From Tenacibaculum aquimarinum (GTDB taxonomy: Bacteria; Bacteroidota; Bacteroidia; Flavobacteriales; Flavobacteriaceae), in NCBI RefSeq assembly GCF_022478115.1, contig NZ_JAKGSC010000001.1, positions 558,001-622,000 on the forward strand: a stretch of DNA of 64,000 nt, given 5' to 3'. A program made the position numbers and the translations under genes. Below the pieces are notes generated by a model. It saw nothing but the letters and a program-made list of their open reading frames with translations. It searched no databases and was not told where the DNA came from. Positions 1 to 7,978 of this stretch are shown one piece after another. Within the stretch, counting starts at the first letter, position 1. Every line of letters starts with the position of its first letter.

Positions 1-143
1 TTGTTATTGAAGATGGTTCAAAAGAAGAGTATTTCGTGCACGTAAGTGGTTTAATCGATGAGATTAGAGAAGGAGATGCAGTAGAATTTGACTTAAAAGA
101 AGGTAGAAAAGGCTTAAATGCAGTAGACGTTAGAGTAATCTAA
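1..143 (+). CDS. Cold-shock domain protein, C-terminal part only
   Basis: The reading frame is open from the window edge to TAA at 141-143 and gives about 46 residues. The visible text contains the segments EEYFVHVSGL and REGDAVEFDLKEG, which match the second half of CspA-type cold-shock proteins (the FVHVS strand is the RNP2-like RNA-binding strand). Such proteins bind single-stranded RNA or DNA and melt mRNA structure. The start lies outside the window, so it is unclear whether this is a short CspA or the end of a longer protein. Two hairpins follow the stop. Confidence 0.85.
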   Translation, partial: VIEDGSKEEYFVHVSGLIDEIREGDAVEFDLKEGRKGLNAVDVRVI

Positions 144-170
144 TTTTTATATTTTTTACAAAAAAACAAA

Positions 171-198
171 CCTCGTAAATATTTACGAGGTTTTTTTT
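171..198 (+). terminator. Rho-independent terminator of the cold-shock gene
   Basis: A perfect palindrome, CCTCGTAAATATTTACGAGG, occupies 171-190 and is followed directly by eight T residues. It lies 27 bases after the cold-shock stop codon. Confidence 0.9.
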
Positions 199-221
199 AT
201 ACCTAATACTATAAAACAAAA

Positions 222-254
222 AAAAGCGATACATAAGTATCGCTTTTGTTTTTT
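222..254. terminator. Second hairpin terminator
   Basis: AAAAGCGATAC at 222-232 pairs with GTATCGCTTTT at 237-247 around a four-base loop, and a T-rich run follows. It backs up the terminator at 171-198. The stem has A and T runs on both sides, so it could act on either strand, although no minus-strand gene ends here. Confidence 0.7.
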
Positions 255-391
255 TCATAATTAATTAATCCCCCAATTTATCAATTATGTTTTCTTTCTC
301 TGATTCAAATTCTTATAAAGAATTTTTTTCAATATTGTAACCCTTCAATTACACTACAAATATAGATAATGTGTTAAGTTTTAAAATAGTG

Positions 392-422
392 TTTTGTATA
401 AATGGTATTGTTTTTTGTATAA
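392..422 (+). promoter_or_regulatory. Direct repeat, candidate LytTR-binding site
   Basis: TTTTGTATAA occurs at 392-401 and again at 413-422, 21 bases start to start, about two helical turns. LytTR-family regulators are known to bind pairs of short direct repeats spaced about two turns apart upstream of their promoters, and the gene downstream encodes such a regulator. The autoregulatory role is inference. Confidence 0.4.
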
Positions 423-478
423 TCTGCAATTTTTTATGTTATAATTTTCTTAAAAAGATGTTTTATAAAATTATATAG

Positions 479-486
479 TATTTTTG
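479..486 (+). promoter_or_regulatory. Candidate -7 element (TAnnTTTG) for the response regulator
   Basis: TATTTTTG fits the Bacteroidota sigma-A -7 consensus TAnnTTTG and lies 21 bases before the ATG at 508. I find no TTG at the usual -33 distance, which fits a promoter needing an activator. Confidence 0.4.
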
Positions 487-507
487 AAATCTAAAACCCT
501 CTTTCTT

Positions 508-1242
508 ATGATAAATGCTGTAATAGTAGATGATGAACTAAAAGCAATAAAAAGTTTGTCTTGGGAAATTTCAAATTTTGAAGACATTATTAATGTTGTA
601 GCTACTTTTGACAACCCTGAAGAAGCGCTTTTTTATCTCAAAAACAATAAAATAGATTGTCTTTTTCTAGATATTGAAATGCCAACAATGGATGGTTTTC
701 AATTCTTAGAACGAATTGAGAAAAGAGATTTTGCTGTGGTTATTACTACTGCTTATAATGATTACGCTATTAAAGCATTAAAAAACGAAGCAATAGATTA
801 TCTTTTAAAACCAATTGACACCGATGATTTAAAAGATACGCTAGAAAAAGTTAAGAAATATAACTATCATTTTGATAATACAGAGAAATTTGAAAAAATA
901 TTAACTGGTTTTAACGAGAAGTTTAATCAACGAAAAATTACAGTTAGTACGGACGGAAAACTTATCTTCTTAGAGTCTGATGAAATTTTATTTGTTGAAT
1001 CTGAAGGTAATTACTCAACTATACATACTAAAGATGGTAAAAAAATAGTACTTACCAAAAAGCTTAAAGAAGTAGATCAATTGTTACCTTCTAATCATTT
1101 TTTTAGAATTCATAATTCATTTATTATTAATTTAAATAAAATTAAAGAGTTCTTAAAAACTGATGGTTATGTTATAATTGAAGGAAATCATAAAATACCT
1201 GTTTCTCGTCAAAAAAAATCTGAATTTTTAGAAAAATTTTAA
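508..1242 (+). CDS. LytTR-family two-component response regulator
   Basis: This 244-residue protein has a receiver domain (residues 1-120) with the acidic pair in VDDE at 8-9, the phospho-acceptor Asp55 in FLDIEMP and the lysine of LLKPID. A LytTR DNA-binding domain follows at about 145-240 (LFVESEGNYSTIHTKDGKK, HNSFIINLNKI). I chose the ATG at 508; a TTG at 484 would add eight residues ahead of the conserved receiver start. The kinase gene begins 13 bases downstream, so the two form a co-transcribed pair. LytTR regulators bind direct repeats, and a candidate pair lies upstream. The target genes are unknown. Confidence 0.93.
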   Translation: MINAVIVDDELKAIKSLSWEISNFEDIINVVATFDNPEEALFYLKNNKIDCLFLDIEMPTMDGFQFLERIEKRDFAVVITTAYNDYAIKALKNEAIDYLLKPIDTDDLKDTLEKVKKYNYHFDNTEKFEKILTGFNEKFNQRKITVSTDGKLIFLESDEILFVESEGNYSTIHTKDGKKIVLTKKLKEVDQLLPSNHFFRIHNSFIINLNKIKEFLKTDGYVIIEGNHKIPVSRQKKSEFLEKF

Positions 1243-1255
1243 GCATTGTAATAGC

Positions 1256-3169
1256 ATGAAAAAAATACTTTTTACTCTTATTATTCTTTTTTCTATTTCA
1301 ATTTCTTCTCAAAAAAAAGAAGTAAATAATAAAATCCAATACCTTATTAATGGAAATATTACCAATGATGATATTATAGACTCTATTTTTAAAAATCATA
1401 GAAGACATAAAGAAGATCTAAAATTATTAATTAATAAAAGTAAAGAGAATTCTTATTTATATGGTCAGTTTTATGGACACAGATCTTTAGGAAGAATAAA
1501 CAGGGATCTTTCTTTGTTCGAGAAATCTATTTCAGAATACAACAAAGCTGTAGAGATAACCAAACTACTAAAGGATACGGTTTCTGAGTTAAAGGTTTTA
1601 AACTCAATAGGTTCAGCATACAGAAGACAAGATGACATTACCAATGCATTAAACTACCATCAAGAAGCATTGGACATTGCTTTAAATATAAAAAACCCAA
1701 GTATTGATATCAAAAAAAGTATTAGTATTTCTCAAAATAGTATGGGAAACTTATACATTTCATTAAGACAATATGATTTAGCCTTAAAAGAATTTAGTAA
1801 TTCAATTGTTATGCAAAAACAACTTAATAATAAGTTAGGTCTTGCAATTAATTATCAAAACATTGGTAACGCAAAAGAAGAACTTGGAGATTTAGACGAA
1901 GCACTTAAAAATTATCATAAATCTTTAACCTATAATAATAGTTTAGAAAACAATGTTGGTAAAATTATATGTGCTTACAGTATAGCTAATGTGTTAATAA
2001 AACAAAAGAAATATATAGAAGCTCAAAAAACAGTTAATTCTGTTTTAAATATTGCAATAACACAAAAAGATATGTATTATTTGTCTAACACATATAACAC
2101 TTTGGGCTTATCTCAAGTTCATCTTAATAAGTTTAATGCGTCTGAAAAGAACTTAAAAAAAGCACTTAAAATAGCTACAGAATATAAGGTTCAAAATATC
2201 ATAGTAAAAGCAAATGAAAATTTAGCATTACTTAACGAAAATAAACAAGACTATAAAAAGGCATATAATTATTATAAAACTGCCAAAGAAGAAGGTGCAA
2301 AAACTTACAATAACCGTAACTTACTTTATTTAAATGAATTAAAATCTAGGTACGACAAACAAAGAACCGAAAATCAACTTGAAGATTTATCAACACAAAA
2401 TGAAATTGCTAAACTACAATTAGAAAAAAATAGAAATATTTTTATTCTTATTGCAAGTTTGTTTATTCTTTTAATTGTTATCCTATATTCAATAATAAGA
2501 GAACGCTCTTTACAAAATGAAAAAAAATTTCTTACTCTAAAACAAGAAGCCTTACAGAGTCAAATGAATCCTCATTTTATTTTTAATGCTTTAAACTCTA
2601 TAAAACTTTATATTATAAATAATGAGCAAAAAAACGCTGTTTATTATTTAAATAAATTTGCTAAACTTATTAGAAAAATACTTGAAGCATCTAAGGTAAA
2701 AGAAATAAGTTTAAGAGAAGAGTTAGAAACAATGGAGTTATATATGAGTATAGAAAACATTCGTTTTAACAATGAAATAAACTACACATTTAATGTAGAT
2801 AACAATTTAAAATTAGATAGTATAAAAATACCTCCGTTGGTATTGCAACCTTTTATAGAAAACGCTATTTGGCATGGTTTATCATCTAAAAAAGGCAGTA
2901 AGAAAATAGCTCTTTCTGTAAAAAAAACAGAAGAAGATTACATTTTAATTTCTATAGAAGATAATGGTGTTGGACGAGAAGTTTCTTCAAAAATTAAAGC
3001 AGGTAAAACTATAAATAGAAAATCTATTGGAATAGGTTTAACTACAGAACGATTAAGAAGTTTTGTTAGAAGTTTTGAAAAAGATTTTTCTCTTAAATAC
3101 ACAGATATTAAAGGCGCAAAAAATAATATTGAAGGGACAAACGTAGAGATTAAAATACCTTTAGTTTAA
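1256..3169 (+). CDS. TPR-containing LytS/YehU-type sensor histidine kinase
   Basis: The 637-residue protein begins with a signal-like hydrophobic stretch (FTLIILFSISISSQ), followed by tetratricopeptide repeats over about residues 50-370, one transmembrane helix at about 394-414 (FILIASLFILLIVILYSII), a short coiled linker and a His_kinase domain. The phospho-acceptor is His440 in QMNPHFIFNALNS. The ATP-binding part shows ENAIWHGL (N box) and EDNGVGR (G1 box). TPRs would face the periplasm, suggesting sensing through protein or peptide contact, which is inference. It partners the LytTR regulator just upstream. Its stop overlaps the convergent dinB stop by four bases. Confidence 0.92.
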   Translation: MKKILFTLIILFSISISSQKKEVNNKIQYLINGNITNDDIIDSIFKNHRRHKEDLKLLINKSKENSYLYGQFYGHRSLGRINRDLSLFEKSISEYNKAVEITKLLKDTVSELKVLNSIGSAYRRQDDITNALNYHQEALDIALNIKNPSIDIKKSISISQNSMGNLYISLRQYDLALKEFSNSIVMQKQLNNKLGLAINYQNIGNAKEELGDLDEALKNYHKSLTYNNSLENNVGKIICAYSIANVLIKQKKYIEAQKTVNSVLNIAITQKDMYYLSNTYNTLGLSQVHLNKFNASEKNLKKALKIATEYKVQNIIVKANENLALLNENKQDYKKAYNYYKTAKEEGAKTYNNRNLLYLNELKSRYDKQRTENQLEDLSTQNEIAKLQLEKNRNIFILIASLFILLIVILYSIIRERSLQNEKKFLTLKQEALQSQMNPHFIFNALNSIKLYIINNEQKNAVYYLNKFAKLIRKILEASKVKEISLREELETMELYMSIENIRFNNEINYTFNVDNNLKLDSIKIPPLVLQPFIENAIWHGLSSKKGSKKIALSVKKTEEDYILISIEDNGVGREVSSKIKAGKTINRKSIGIGLTTERLRSFVRSFEKDFSLKYTDIKGAKNNIEGTNVEIKIPLV

Positions 3170-4248
3170 AAATCGAATTTTAACTGAACAAAAACTGGTT
3201 CTCTCTTTTCTGTGTTTAAATTACTGAAAGAAATACCTACTAAACGAACCGAATTTTGTAATTTCTCTTGATACAATAACTCTTTAACAATGGGTAAAAA
3301 TTCTTTTTTTTGTTGAAGAAAATTTAATCCCGTTTTACTTCGAGTTTGCATTGTAAAATCTGAATATTTAATTTTTAAGGTAACCGTTTTTCCTTTTGTA
3401 TTGGATTTTACTAAACGCCTTTCTAATTCATCCGCAATTTTAGATAGTTTTTCCATCAGAAATACTTCCGAAGAAATATTATCAAAAAAAGTTCTTTCTG
3501 CAGCAACAGATTTTCTAATTCTATTTGGTTTCACCACACTTTTACTTATTCCTCTAACAATATTGTAATAATGCGCACCACTTTTTCCAAAGAGACTCAC
3601 TAACTCTTCTACCGATTTGTTTTTTAAATCTAAGCCTGTAAAAATTCCAAAATTGTACATTTTAGCTGCCGTAACTTTACCAACTCCATAAAATTTATTT
3701 ACCGGTAATTGCTCTAAAAAGTCTAAAACCTCTTCCGGATTTATTGTTTTTTGTCCATTTGGTTTGTTAATATCAGATGCTACTTTGGCAATAAATTTAT
3801 TGATAGAAATTCCTGCGGAAGCTCTCAACTCAAGTCTATCCCAAATTTTCTTGCGAATTTCTTCTGCAATCATACTCGCCGACGGATTTCCTTTTTTGTT
3901 TTCAGTAACATCAATATAAGCTTCATCTAAAGAAAGTGGCTCTACCAAATCTGAATATTCATAGAAAATTTTTCGGATTTCTGTTGAAATTTCCTTGTAA
4001 CGCTCAAATCTTGGTGGTACAAAAATTAAATGTGGACATTTTTGTCTCGCCAAAACACCACTCATTGCAGAACGTACTCCAAATTTTCTTGCCTCATAAC
4101 TAGCTGCGGAAATTACACCACGTTTTTCACTACCACCAACAGCAACAGGTTTATCCCTTAAATCTGGGTTGTCCAATTGCTCTACAGATGCATAAAAAGC
4201 ATCCATATCTACATGAATTATTTTTTTAAATGGTGGTTTTAATTCCAT
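3166..4248 (-). CDS. dinB: DNA polymerase IV (Y-family translesion polymerase)
   Basis: The 360-residue product has the Y-family palm motifs with catalytic acidic residues in HVDMDAFYASVEQ near the N terminus and SLDEAYIDVT around residue 105, a helix-hairpin-helix thumb (LPVNKFYGVGKVTAAKM) and a little-finger domain (RKSVAAERTFFDN). The length matches E. coli DinB (351). It extends DNA past lesions with low fidelity. The C terminus ends without an obvious long beta-clamp tail, although QLKFDF could act as a short clamp-binding peptide. It is transcribed alone and converges on the kinase gene. I see no LexA-type operator upstream. Confidence 0.95.
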   Translation of the reverse strand: MELKPPFKKIIHVDMDAFYASVEQLDNPDLRDKPVAVGGSEKRGVISAASYEARKFGVRSAMSGVLARQKCPHLIFVPPRFERYKEISTEIRKIFYEYSDLVEPLSLDEAYIDVTENKKGNPSASMIAEEIRKKIWDRLELRASAGISINKFIAKVASDINKPNGQKTINPEEVLDFLEQLPVNKFYGVGKVTAAKMYNFGIFTGLDLKNKSVEELVSLFGKSGAHYYNIVRGISKSVVKPNRIRKSVAAERTFFDNISSEVFLMEKLSKIADELERRLVKSNTKGKTVTLKIKYSDFTMQTRSKTGLNFLQQKKEFLPIVKELLYQEKLQNSVRLVGISFSNLNTEKREPVFVQLKFDF

Positions 4249-4338
4249 GTTAGCCTGATAAATGATTTTTATTTTATTTTTTAAAAATTCATTCTGATCT
4301 CAAAAGTAAAAAAATCAAAATCAATACAACAATATTTG

Positions 4339-4346
4339 TACTTTTG
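4339..4346 (+). promoter_or_regulatory. Candidate -7 element for hflX
   Basis: TACTTTTG matches TAnnTTTG exactly and lies only six bases before the ATG at 4353, so the transcript would be nearly leaderless. No -33 TTG is evident. Confidence 0.35.
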
Positions 4347-4352
4347 TTGTGT

Positions 4353-5558
4353 ATGATAGACGAGAGAGAAGTAACTTCAGAAAAAGCCGTTTTAATTGGT
4401 GTAATTACACAGCAACAAAACGAAGCGCAATCAGATGAATATTTAGATGAGTTAGAATTTTTAACGTTAACTGCTGGTGGAAAAGCAGTAAAACGTTTTG
4501 TTCAAAAAATGGAAAAACCAAACCCTAAAACCTTTTTAGGTGTTGGTAAATTAGATGAAGTAAGAGCATACATAGAGTCTCATAATATTGGTACTGCAAT
4601 TTTTGATGACGAATTATCACCTGCACAAATACGAAATATAGAAAAAGTTTTAGATTGTAAAATCTTAGACAGAACCAATTTAATCTTAGATATTTTTGCA
4701 CAAAGAGCACAAACAAGTTCTGCAAAAACACAGGTAGAATTGGCACAATGTCAATATTTATTACCTCGATTAACACGTCTTTGGACACACCTCGACAAAC
4801 AAAAAGGTGGTATTGGAATGCGTGGACCTGGTGAAACAGAAATTGAAACAGATAGACGTATTATTCGTGATAAAATTACCGTCTTAAAAAAGAAGCTTTT
4901 AACTATTGATAAACAAATGGCCGTGCAACGTAAAAACCGTGGTAAAATGGTTAGAGTTGCTTTGGTTGGATACACAAATGTGGGTAAATCTACCTTAATG
5001 AATGTGGTTAGTAAAAGTGATGTTTTTGCAGAAAACAAGCTTTTTGCGACCTTAGATACAACCGTTAGAAAAGTTGTTATTAAGAACATTCCGTTTTTAA
5101 TGACCGATACCGTTGGGTTTATTAGAAAATTACCAACGCAATTGGTAGAATCTTTTAAATCTACTCTAGATGAAGTTCGTGAAGCAGATTTATTATTACA
5201 TGTTGTAGATATTTCGCATCCTAATTTCGAAGATCATATTGCTTCTGTTAATACTATTTTAGATGAAATTGATAGCGGAGACAAACCAACAATTATGGTT
5301 TTCAATAAAATTGATGCATATTCTCATGAAACCATTGATGAAGACGATTTAGTTACTGAAAAAACGAAAATTCATTACACTTTAGAAGATTGGAAAAAAA
5401 CTTGGATGAGTGATTTAGAGAAAGAATCTATCTTTATTTCTGCTTTAAACAAGGATAATTTAGAAGCTTTTAAAGAAAAAACGTATCAACAAGTTAAAAA
5501 AATACACATTCAGCGTTTTCCATATAATAACTTTTTATATGATGAGTATACAGAATAA
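4353..5558 (+). CDS. hflX: GTPase HflX, ribosome-associated
   Basis: The 401-residue protein has the N-terminal HflX domain with the glycine-rich signature GIGMRGPGETEIETDRR, a coiled segment (RRIIRDKITVLKKKL), and a GTPase domain with G1 GYTNVGKST, G3 DTVGF and G4 NKID. HflX binds the 50S subunit and splits stalled or heat-damaged ribosomes. The ATG at 4353 was preferred over an in-frame TTG nine bases upstream. A strong hairpin terminator follows the stop, so the gene appears monocistronic. Confidence 0.95.
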   Translation: MIDEREVTSEKAVLIGVITQQQNEAQSDEYLDELEFLTLTAGGKAVKRFVQKMEKPNPKTFLGVGKLDEVRAYIESHNIGTAIFDDELSPAQIRNIEKVLDCKILDRTNLILDIFAQRAQTSSAKTQVELAQCQYLLPRLTRLWTHLDKQKGGIGMRGPGETEIETDRRIIRDKITVLKKKLLTIDKQMAVQRKNRGKMVRVALVGYTNVGKSTLMNVVSKSDVFAENKLFATLDTTVRKVVIKNIPFLMTDTVGFIRKLPTQLVESFKSTLDEVREADLLLHVVDISHPNFEDHIASVNTILDEIDSGDKPTIMVFNKIDAYSHETIDEDDLVTEKTKIHYTLEDWKKTWMSDLEKESIFISALNKDNLEAFKEKTYQQVKKIHIQRFPYNNFLYDEYTE

Positions 5559-5565
5559 TTTAAAA

Positions 5566-5595
5566 TAAAAAAATCCCGCTATTGCGGGATTTTTT
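5566..5595. terminator. Bidirectional terminator between hflX and the ars operon
   Basis: AATCCCGC and GCGGGATT form a perfect stem at 5572-5591, with A residues before and T residues after, so it can end both the plus-strand hflX transcript and the minus-strand operon. Confidence 0.85.
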
Positions 5596-5596
5596 A

Positions 5597-6226
5597 TTAC
5601 TCTATTAGAGAAAAAACATACAATAACTCAGTTGCTATTTGTAGGCTTCTTTCGTTGTATTTTTCTGCTTGTTGTGGTGTATTATCAAATGCTTTGGGAT
5701 CTTCAAAAGTAATAGGAATTCTTGTTTCTGCACCTGCAATAAAAGGACAACCTCCATCTGCTTGCGAGCACGTCATTATTGCTGCAAATTCAGATTTAGG
5801 ATTGAAATCACTATCTAACTTTTTAGAAAAGCCAATTATTGGATGTTCATTTTCTGAATATTTAATGCTATAAACTGGATTTTCACCTTCAGAAAGTGTA
5901 GCTATTTCAAAACCTGAATTCTGTAACGTTTTTGCAGCTACAGGAAAAAGTGCTGTTGCTTCAGTTCCTCCAGAGTAACAAAACACGTTTTTAATATTAA
6001 AATAGTTTGCCATTGTTTGCGCCCAAACTTGCGATAAATGACTTCTTCTAGAATTGTGTGTACAAATAAAGTTAATTCTAATTTCTTGTTTCTTATCAAC
6101 TTTTGTTTGTATAAAATCTACTAATGGTTGTAAAATTTGTTTACGTTCTTCAGAAATAGTTTGTGGATTTAATCCTTTAATTGTTGTTTCTATTTCCGAA
6201 AATAAGGTTGTTTGTGTTGTTGTCAT
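5597..6226 (-). CDS. Low-molecular-weight protein-tyrosine-phosphatase-like protein, probable arsenate reductase
   Basis: The 209-residue protein carries the LMW-phosphatase P-loop CX5R as FICTHNSRRS (Cys55 to Arg61). Further cysteines occur in MTCSQADGGCPF, which could serve as resolving thiols. Family members in Bacteroidota ars operons are taken to be thiol-dependent arsenate reductases. An N-terminal extension of about 50 residues precedes the P-loop. It is the last gene of an arsR-DUF6428-metallophosphatase operon, 18 bases after its neighbour. Arsenate reduction is inferred from family and context; a protein phosphatase remains possible. Confidence 0.8.
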   Translation of the reverse strand: MTTTQTTLFSEIETTIKGLNPQTISEERKQILQPLVDFIQTKVDKKQEIRINFICTHNSRRSHLSQVWAQTMANYFNIKNVFCYSGGTEATALFPVAAKTLQNSGFEIATLSEGENPVYSIKYSENEHPIIGFSKKLDSDFNPKSEFAAIMTCSQADGGCPFIAGAETRIPITFEDPKAFDNTPQQAEKYNERSLQIATELLYVFSLIE

Positions 6227-6244
6227 TTTTATTTCAATATTTTT

Positions 6245-7012
6245 CTAATATCCATTTCTTAAGTTTTCAGCAAAATCATTTGATAAAATACTTTCTTCAA
6301 CAGCTTTAGCTGCTTTTTCAATGTTATAATTAAAACGTATAAATTCTACTTTAATACTTTGTTTATCTAACAATGAGGCGTTTTCATTTATGTCTAAAAT
6401 TACATAACACCCTTTGTTATTGTTGTCTTTTGGTTTTCCAACAGAACCTGTATTAATTGCGTGTTTATATTTTAATTCTCCATCCTTTTTAGTGCTTAAA
6501 ACTTTATGATAGGGCTTATGAGTATGTCCAAAACATAAAATATCTGCGTTCGCATTTTCCATTATGCTTAACATATTTTCGTTTTCTTCAAATAAATATT
6601 CATCTATTTTATTTGGACTTCCGTGTACCAAAAGCATGTTAAATTTAGATTGGTTTAATTGAAATTCTAAATTAATATGCATTGGTAATGTGTGCAAGTA
6701 TTTTCTGTTTTCAACACTAAGAACTTCATTTGTAAAAGCTTTAGAAATACTTCCTTTATTTAAGTTTTTATCGGTTTTATAAGCCGCTACATTGTCTGTA
6801 GACATTCTAGCAATATTAAAGTCGTGATTTCCTGCTATGGTTGGTATTCGTCTTTCTTTAATGGCTTGGATTACTTCATTTGGCCAAATATTGTAACCAA
6901 CCAAATCGCCAAGACAATATATTGCATCTATATTTTGCTGATCTACACTTTTAAAGAAAGCGTTTAGTGCTGGTAAATTTGCATGTACATCACTAAATAA
7001 AGCTATTTTCAT
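6245..7012 (-). CDS. Metallophosphoesterase of the calcineurin/YfcE-like class
   Basis: The 255-residue protein shows all the signature blocks of dimetal phosphoesterases: FSDVHANLPAL, YCLGDLVGYN, TIAGNHDFN, LLVHGSPN and CFGHTHKPYH. These residues bind two metal ions that activate water for phosphodiester or phosphomonoester hydrolysis. It sits between DUF6428 and the arsenate-reductase-like gene with gaps of 16 and 18 bases, so it is co-transcribed. Metallophosphatases are not part of a standard ars operon, so the substrate is unknown. Confidence 0.85.
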   Translation of the reverse strand: MKIALFSDVHANLPALNAFFKSVDQQNIDAIYCLGDLVGYNIWPNEVIQAIKERRIPTIAGNHDFNIARMSTDNVAAYKTDKNLNKGSISKAFTNEVLSVENRKYLHTLPMHINLEFQLNQSKFNMLLVHGSPNKIDEYLFEENENMLSIMENANADILCFGHTHKPYHKVLSTKKDGELKYKHAINTGSVGKPKDNNNKGCYVILDINENASLLDKQSIKVEFIRFNYNIEKAAKAVEESILSNDFAENLRNGY

Positions 7013-7028
7013 GTTTCTTATTTAAAAA

Positions 7029-7496
7029 TTAGCAACAACCACTTCCTGGAGCACACGAATTTTGTGCAGGAATTTCTGAAAACTGTAATTTTGGTTTTTC
7101 AGCAGGAATTCCGCATGCATCTTGCGCCAAACAATCTGTTTGTTTTGATGTTAATAGGAAGTTTGTTCCGTCAAAATCAAGTCCAAATTTACCAATAGTT
7201 TCTGCTTGGTATTCTACTTCTACCTCTAAATCTTCTATTTTTAAAATCTTTTCTGAAAGCTCAATTATGTTTATTAATTTTTCTGGATGTAATCTATGAT
7301 CGTAATCATTTGCGCTCCAAAGTTGAAAATTAACAACCTCTTCATTTCTTACAGTTCCTCCACAATCGATAAAATTTTTAGTTATTTTACCTACTTCTGT
7401 TACGTGAAAATGATTTGGAACCAATTCTCCGTTTGGTAATTTAAATGCTATTTTGTCTAATTGTTTTAATTTGCTTTTGATTTCTGAAAGTTTCAT
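7029..7496 (-). CDS. DUF6428 family protein with cysteine-rich C terminus
   Basis: The 155-residue protein resembles DUF6428 proteins of Bacteroidota arsenic operons, which lie between arsR and the reductase. Histidines occur near the N terminus (PNHFHVTE) and in YDHRLHPEKL. The C terminus ends in CAPGSGCC, and two more cysteines lie in DCLAQDACG, which could bind As(III) or another thiophilic metal; that is inference. It follows arsR by 39 bases on the same strand. No enzymatic function is established. Confidence 0.75.
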   Translation of the reverse strand: MKLSEIKSKLKQLDKIAFKLPNGELVPNHFHVTEVGKITKNFIDCGGTVRNEEVVNFQLWSANDYDHRLHPEKLINIIELSEKILKIEDLEVEVEYQAETIGKFGLDFDGTNFLLTSKQTDCLAQDACGIPAEKPKLQFSEIPAQNSCAPGSGCC

Positions 7497-7535
7497 ATCT
7501 AAAAATTTTATTACGTTTTAATTTATTTTGGAATT

Positions 7536-7865
7536 TTAACAACATGCTGTTTTTATCAAGTCTTGATCTAAAAACTGGAGCATTATTTTTTTCATTTCAG
7601 ACCATTTTTCTGAGTTTACACAATAGCAAACACTGGTTCCTTCAACGCTTCCTTTTATGAGTCCTAATTGTTTTAACTCCTTTAAATGTTGAGAAATAGT
7701 TGGTTGTGCTAAACCAATTTCGTTTACCAAGTCGCCACAAACACAGGCGTTAATTTTAAACAAATGTTGTAAAATTGCTACTCTTGCAGGATGCCCAAAT
7801 ACTTTTGCATACAATGCAATTTTATTTTGTTGGTCTGTAAATATTTCTGATTTTGTTATTCCCAT
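7536..7865 (-). CDS. arsR: ArsR-family metal(loid)-sensing repressor
   Basis: The 109-residue winged-helix protein has the ArsR fold, with a recognition helix in LAQPTISQHLKELKQLGLI. Cys41 and Cys43 (ACVCGDL) lie at the classical ArsR CxC metal-binding position, and further cysteines occur at 80 and 82 (CYC) and at the C-terminal end (TACC). It would repress the operon until As(III) or Sb(III) binds. A 12-base palindrome lies just upstream of its start, a likely operator. It heads a four-gene operon. Confidence 0.9.
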   Translation of the reverse strand: MGITKSEIFTDQQNKIALYAKVFGHPARVAILQHLFKINACVCGDLVNEIGLAQPTISQHLKELKQLGLIKGSVEGTSVCYCVNSEKWSEMKKIMLQFLDQDLIKTACC

Positions 7866-7879
7866 TTTATTTAATTACT

Positions 7880-7891
7880 ATATTGCAATAT
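7880..7891 (-). promoter_or_regulatory. Candidate ArsR operator palindrome
   Basis: ATATTGCAATAT is a perfect 12-base palindrome 15 bases upstream of the arsR start on the minus strand. The position and symmetry fit a site for a dimeric ArsR repressor. The assignment is inferred from location. Confidence 0.55.
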
Positions 7892-7978
7892 TACGATTAA
7901 TGTTTAAATCAGAAAAGAACTGTTGTTTATTTTTAAAAAAAATAGTGTAATTAAATAAAGATAAAAGGAGTAATTAGA

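Larger units (their letters stand above)
255..507. other. Intergenic region upstream of the LytTR regulator
   Basis: No open reading frame of note is present. It holds two direct copies of TTTTGTATAA (392-401 and 413-422) and a TAnnTTTG promoter element at 479-486, both listed separately. The rest is AT-rich sequence in which I recognise nothing. Confidence 0.6.

Noticed and set aside
484..507. TTG start adding eight residues to the LytTR regulator
   Set aside because: The receiver domain starts conventionally at the ATG at 508, and the TTG overlaps the likely -7 element.
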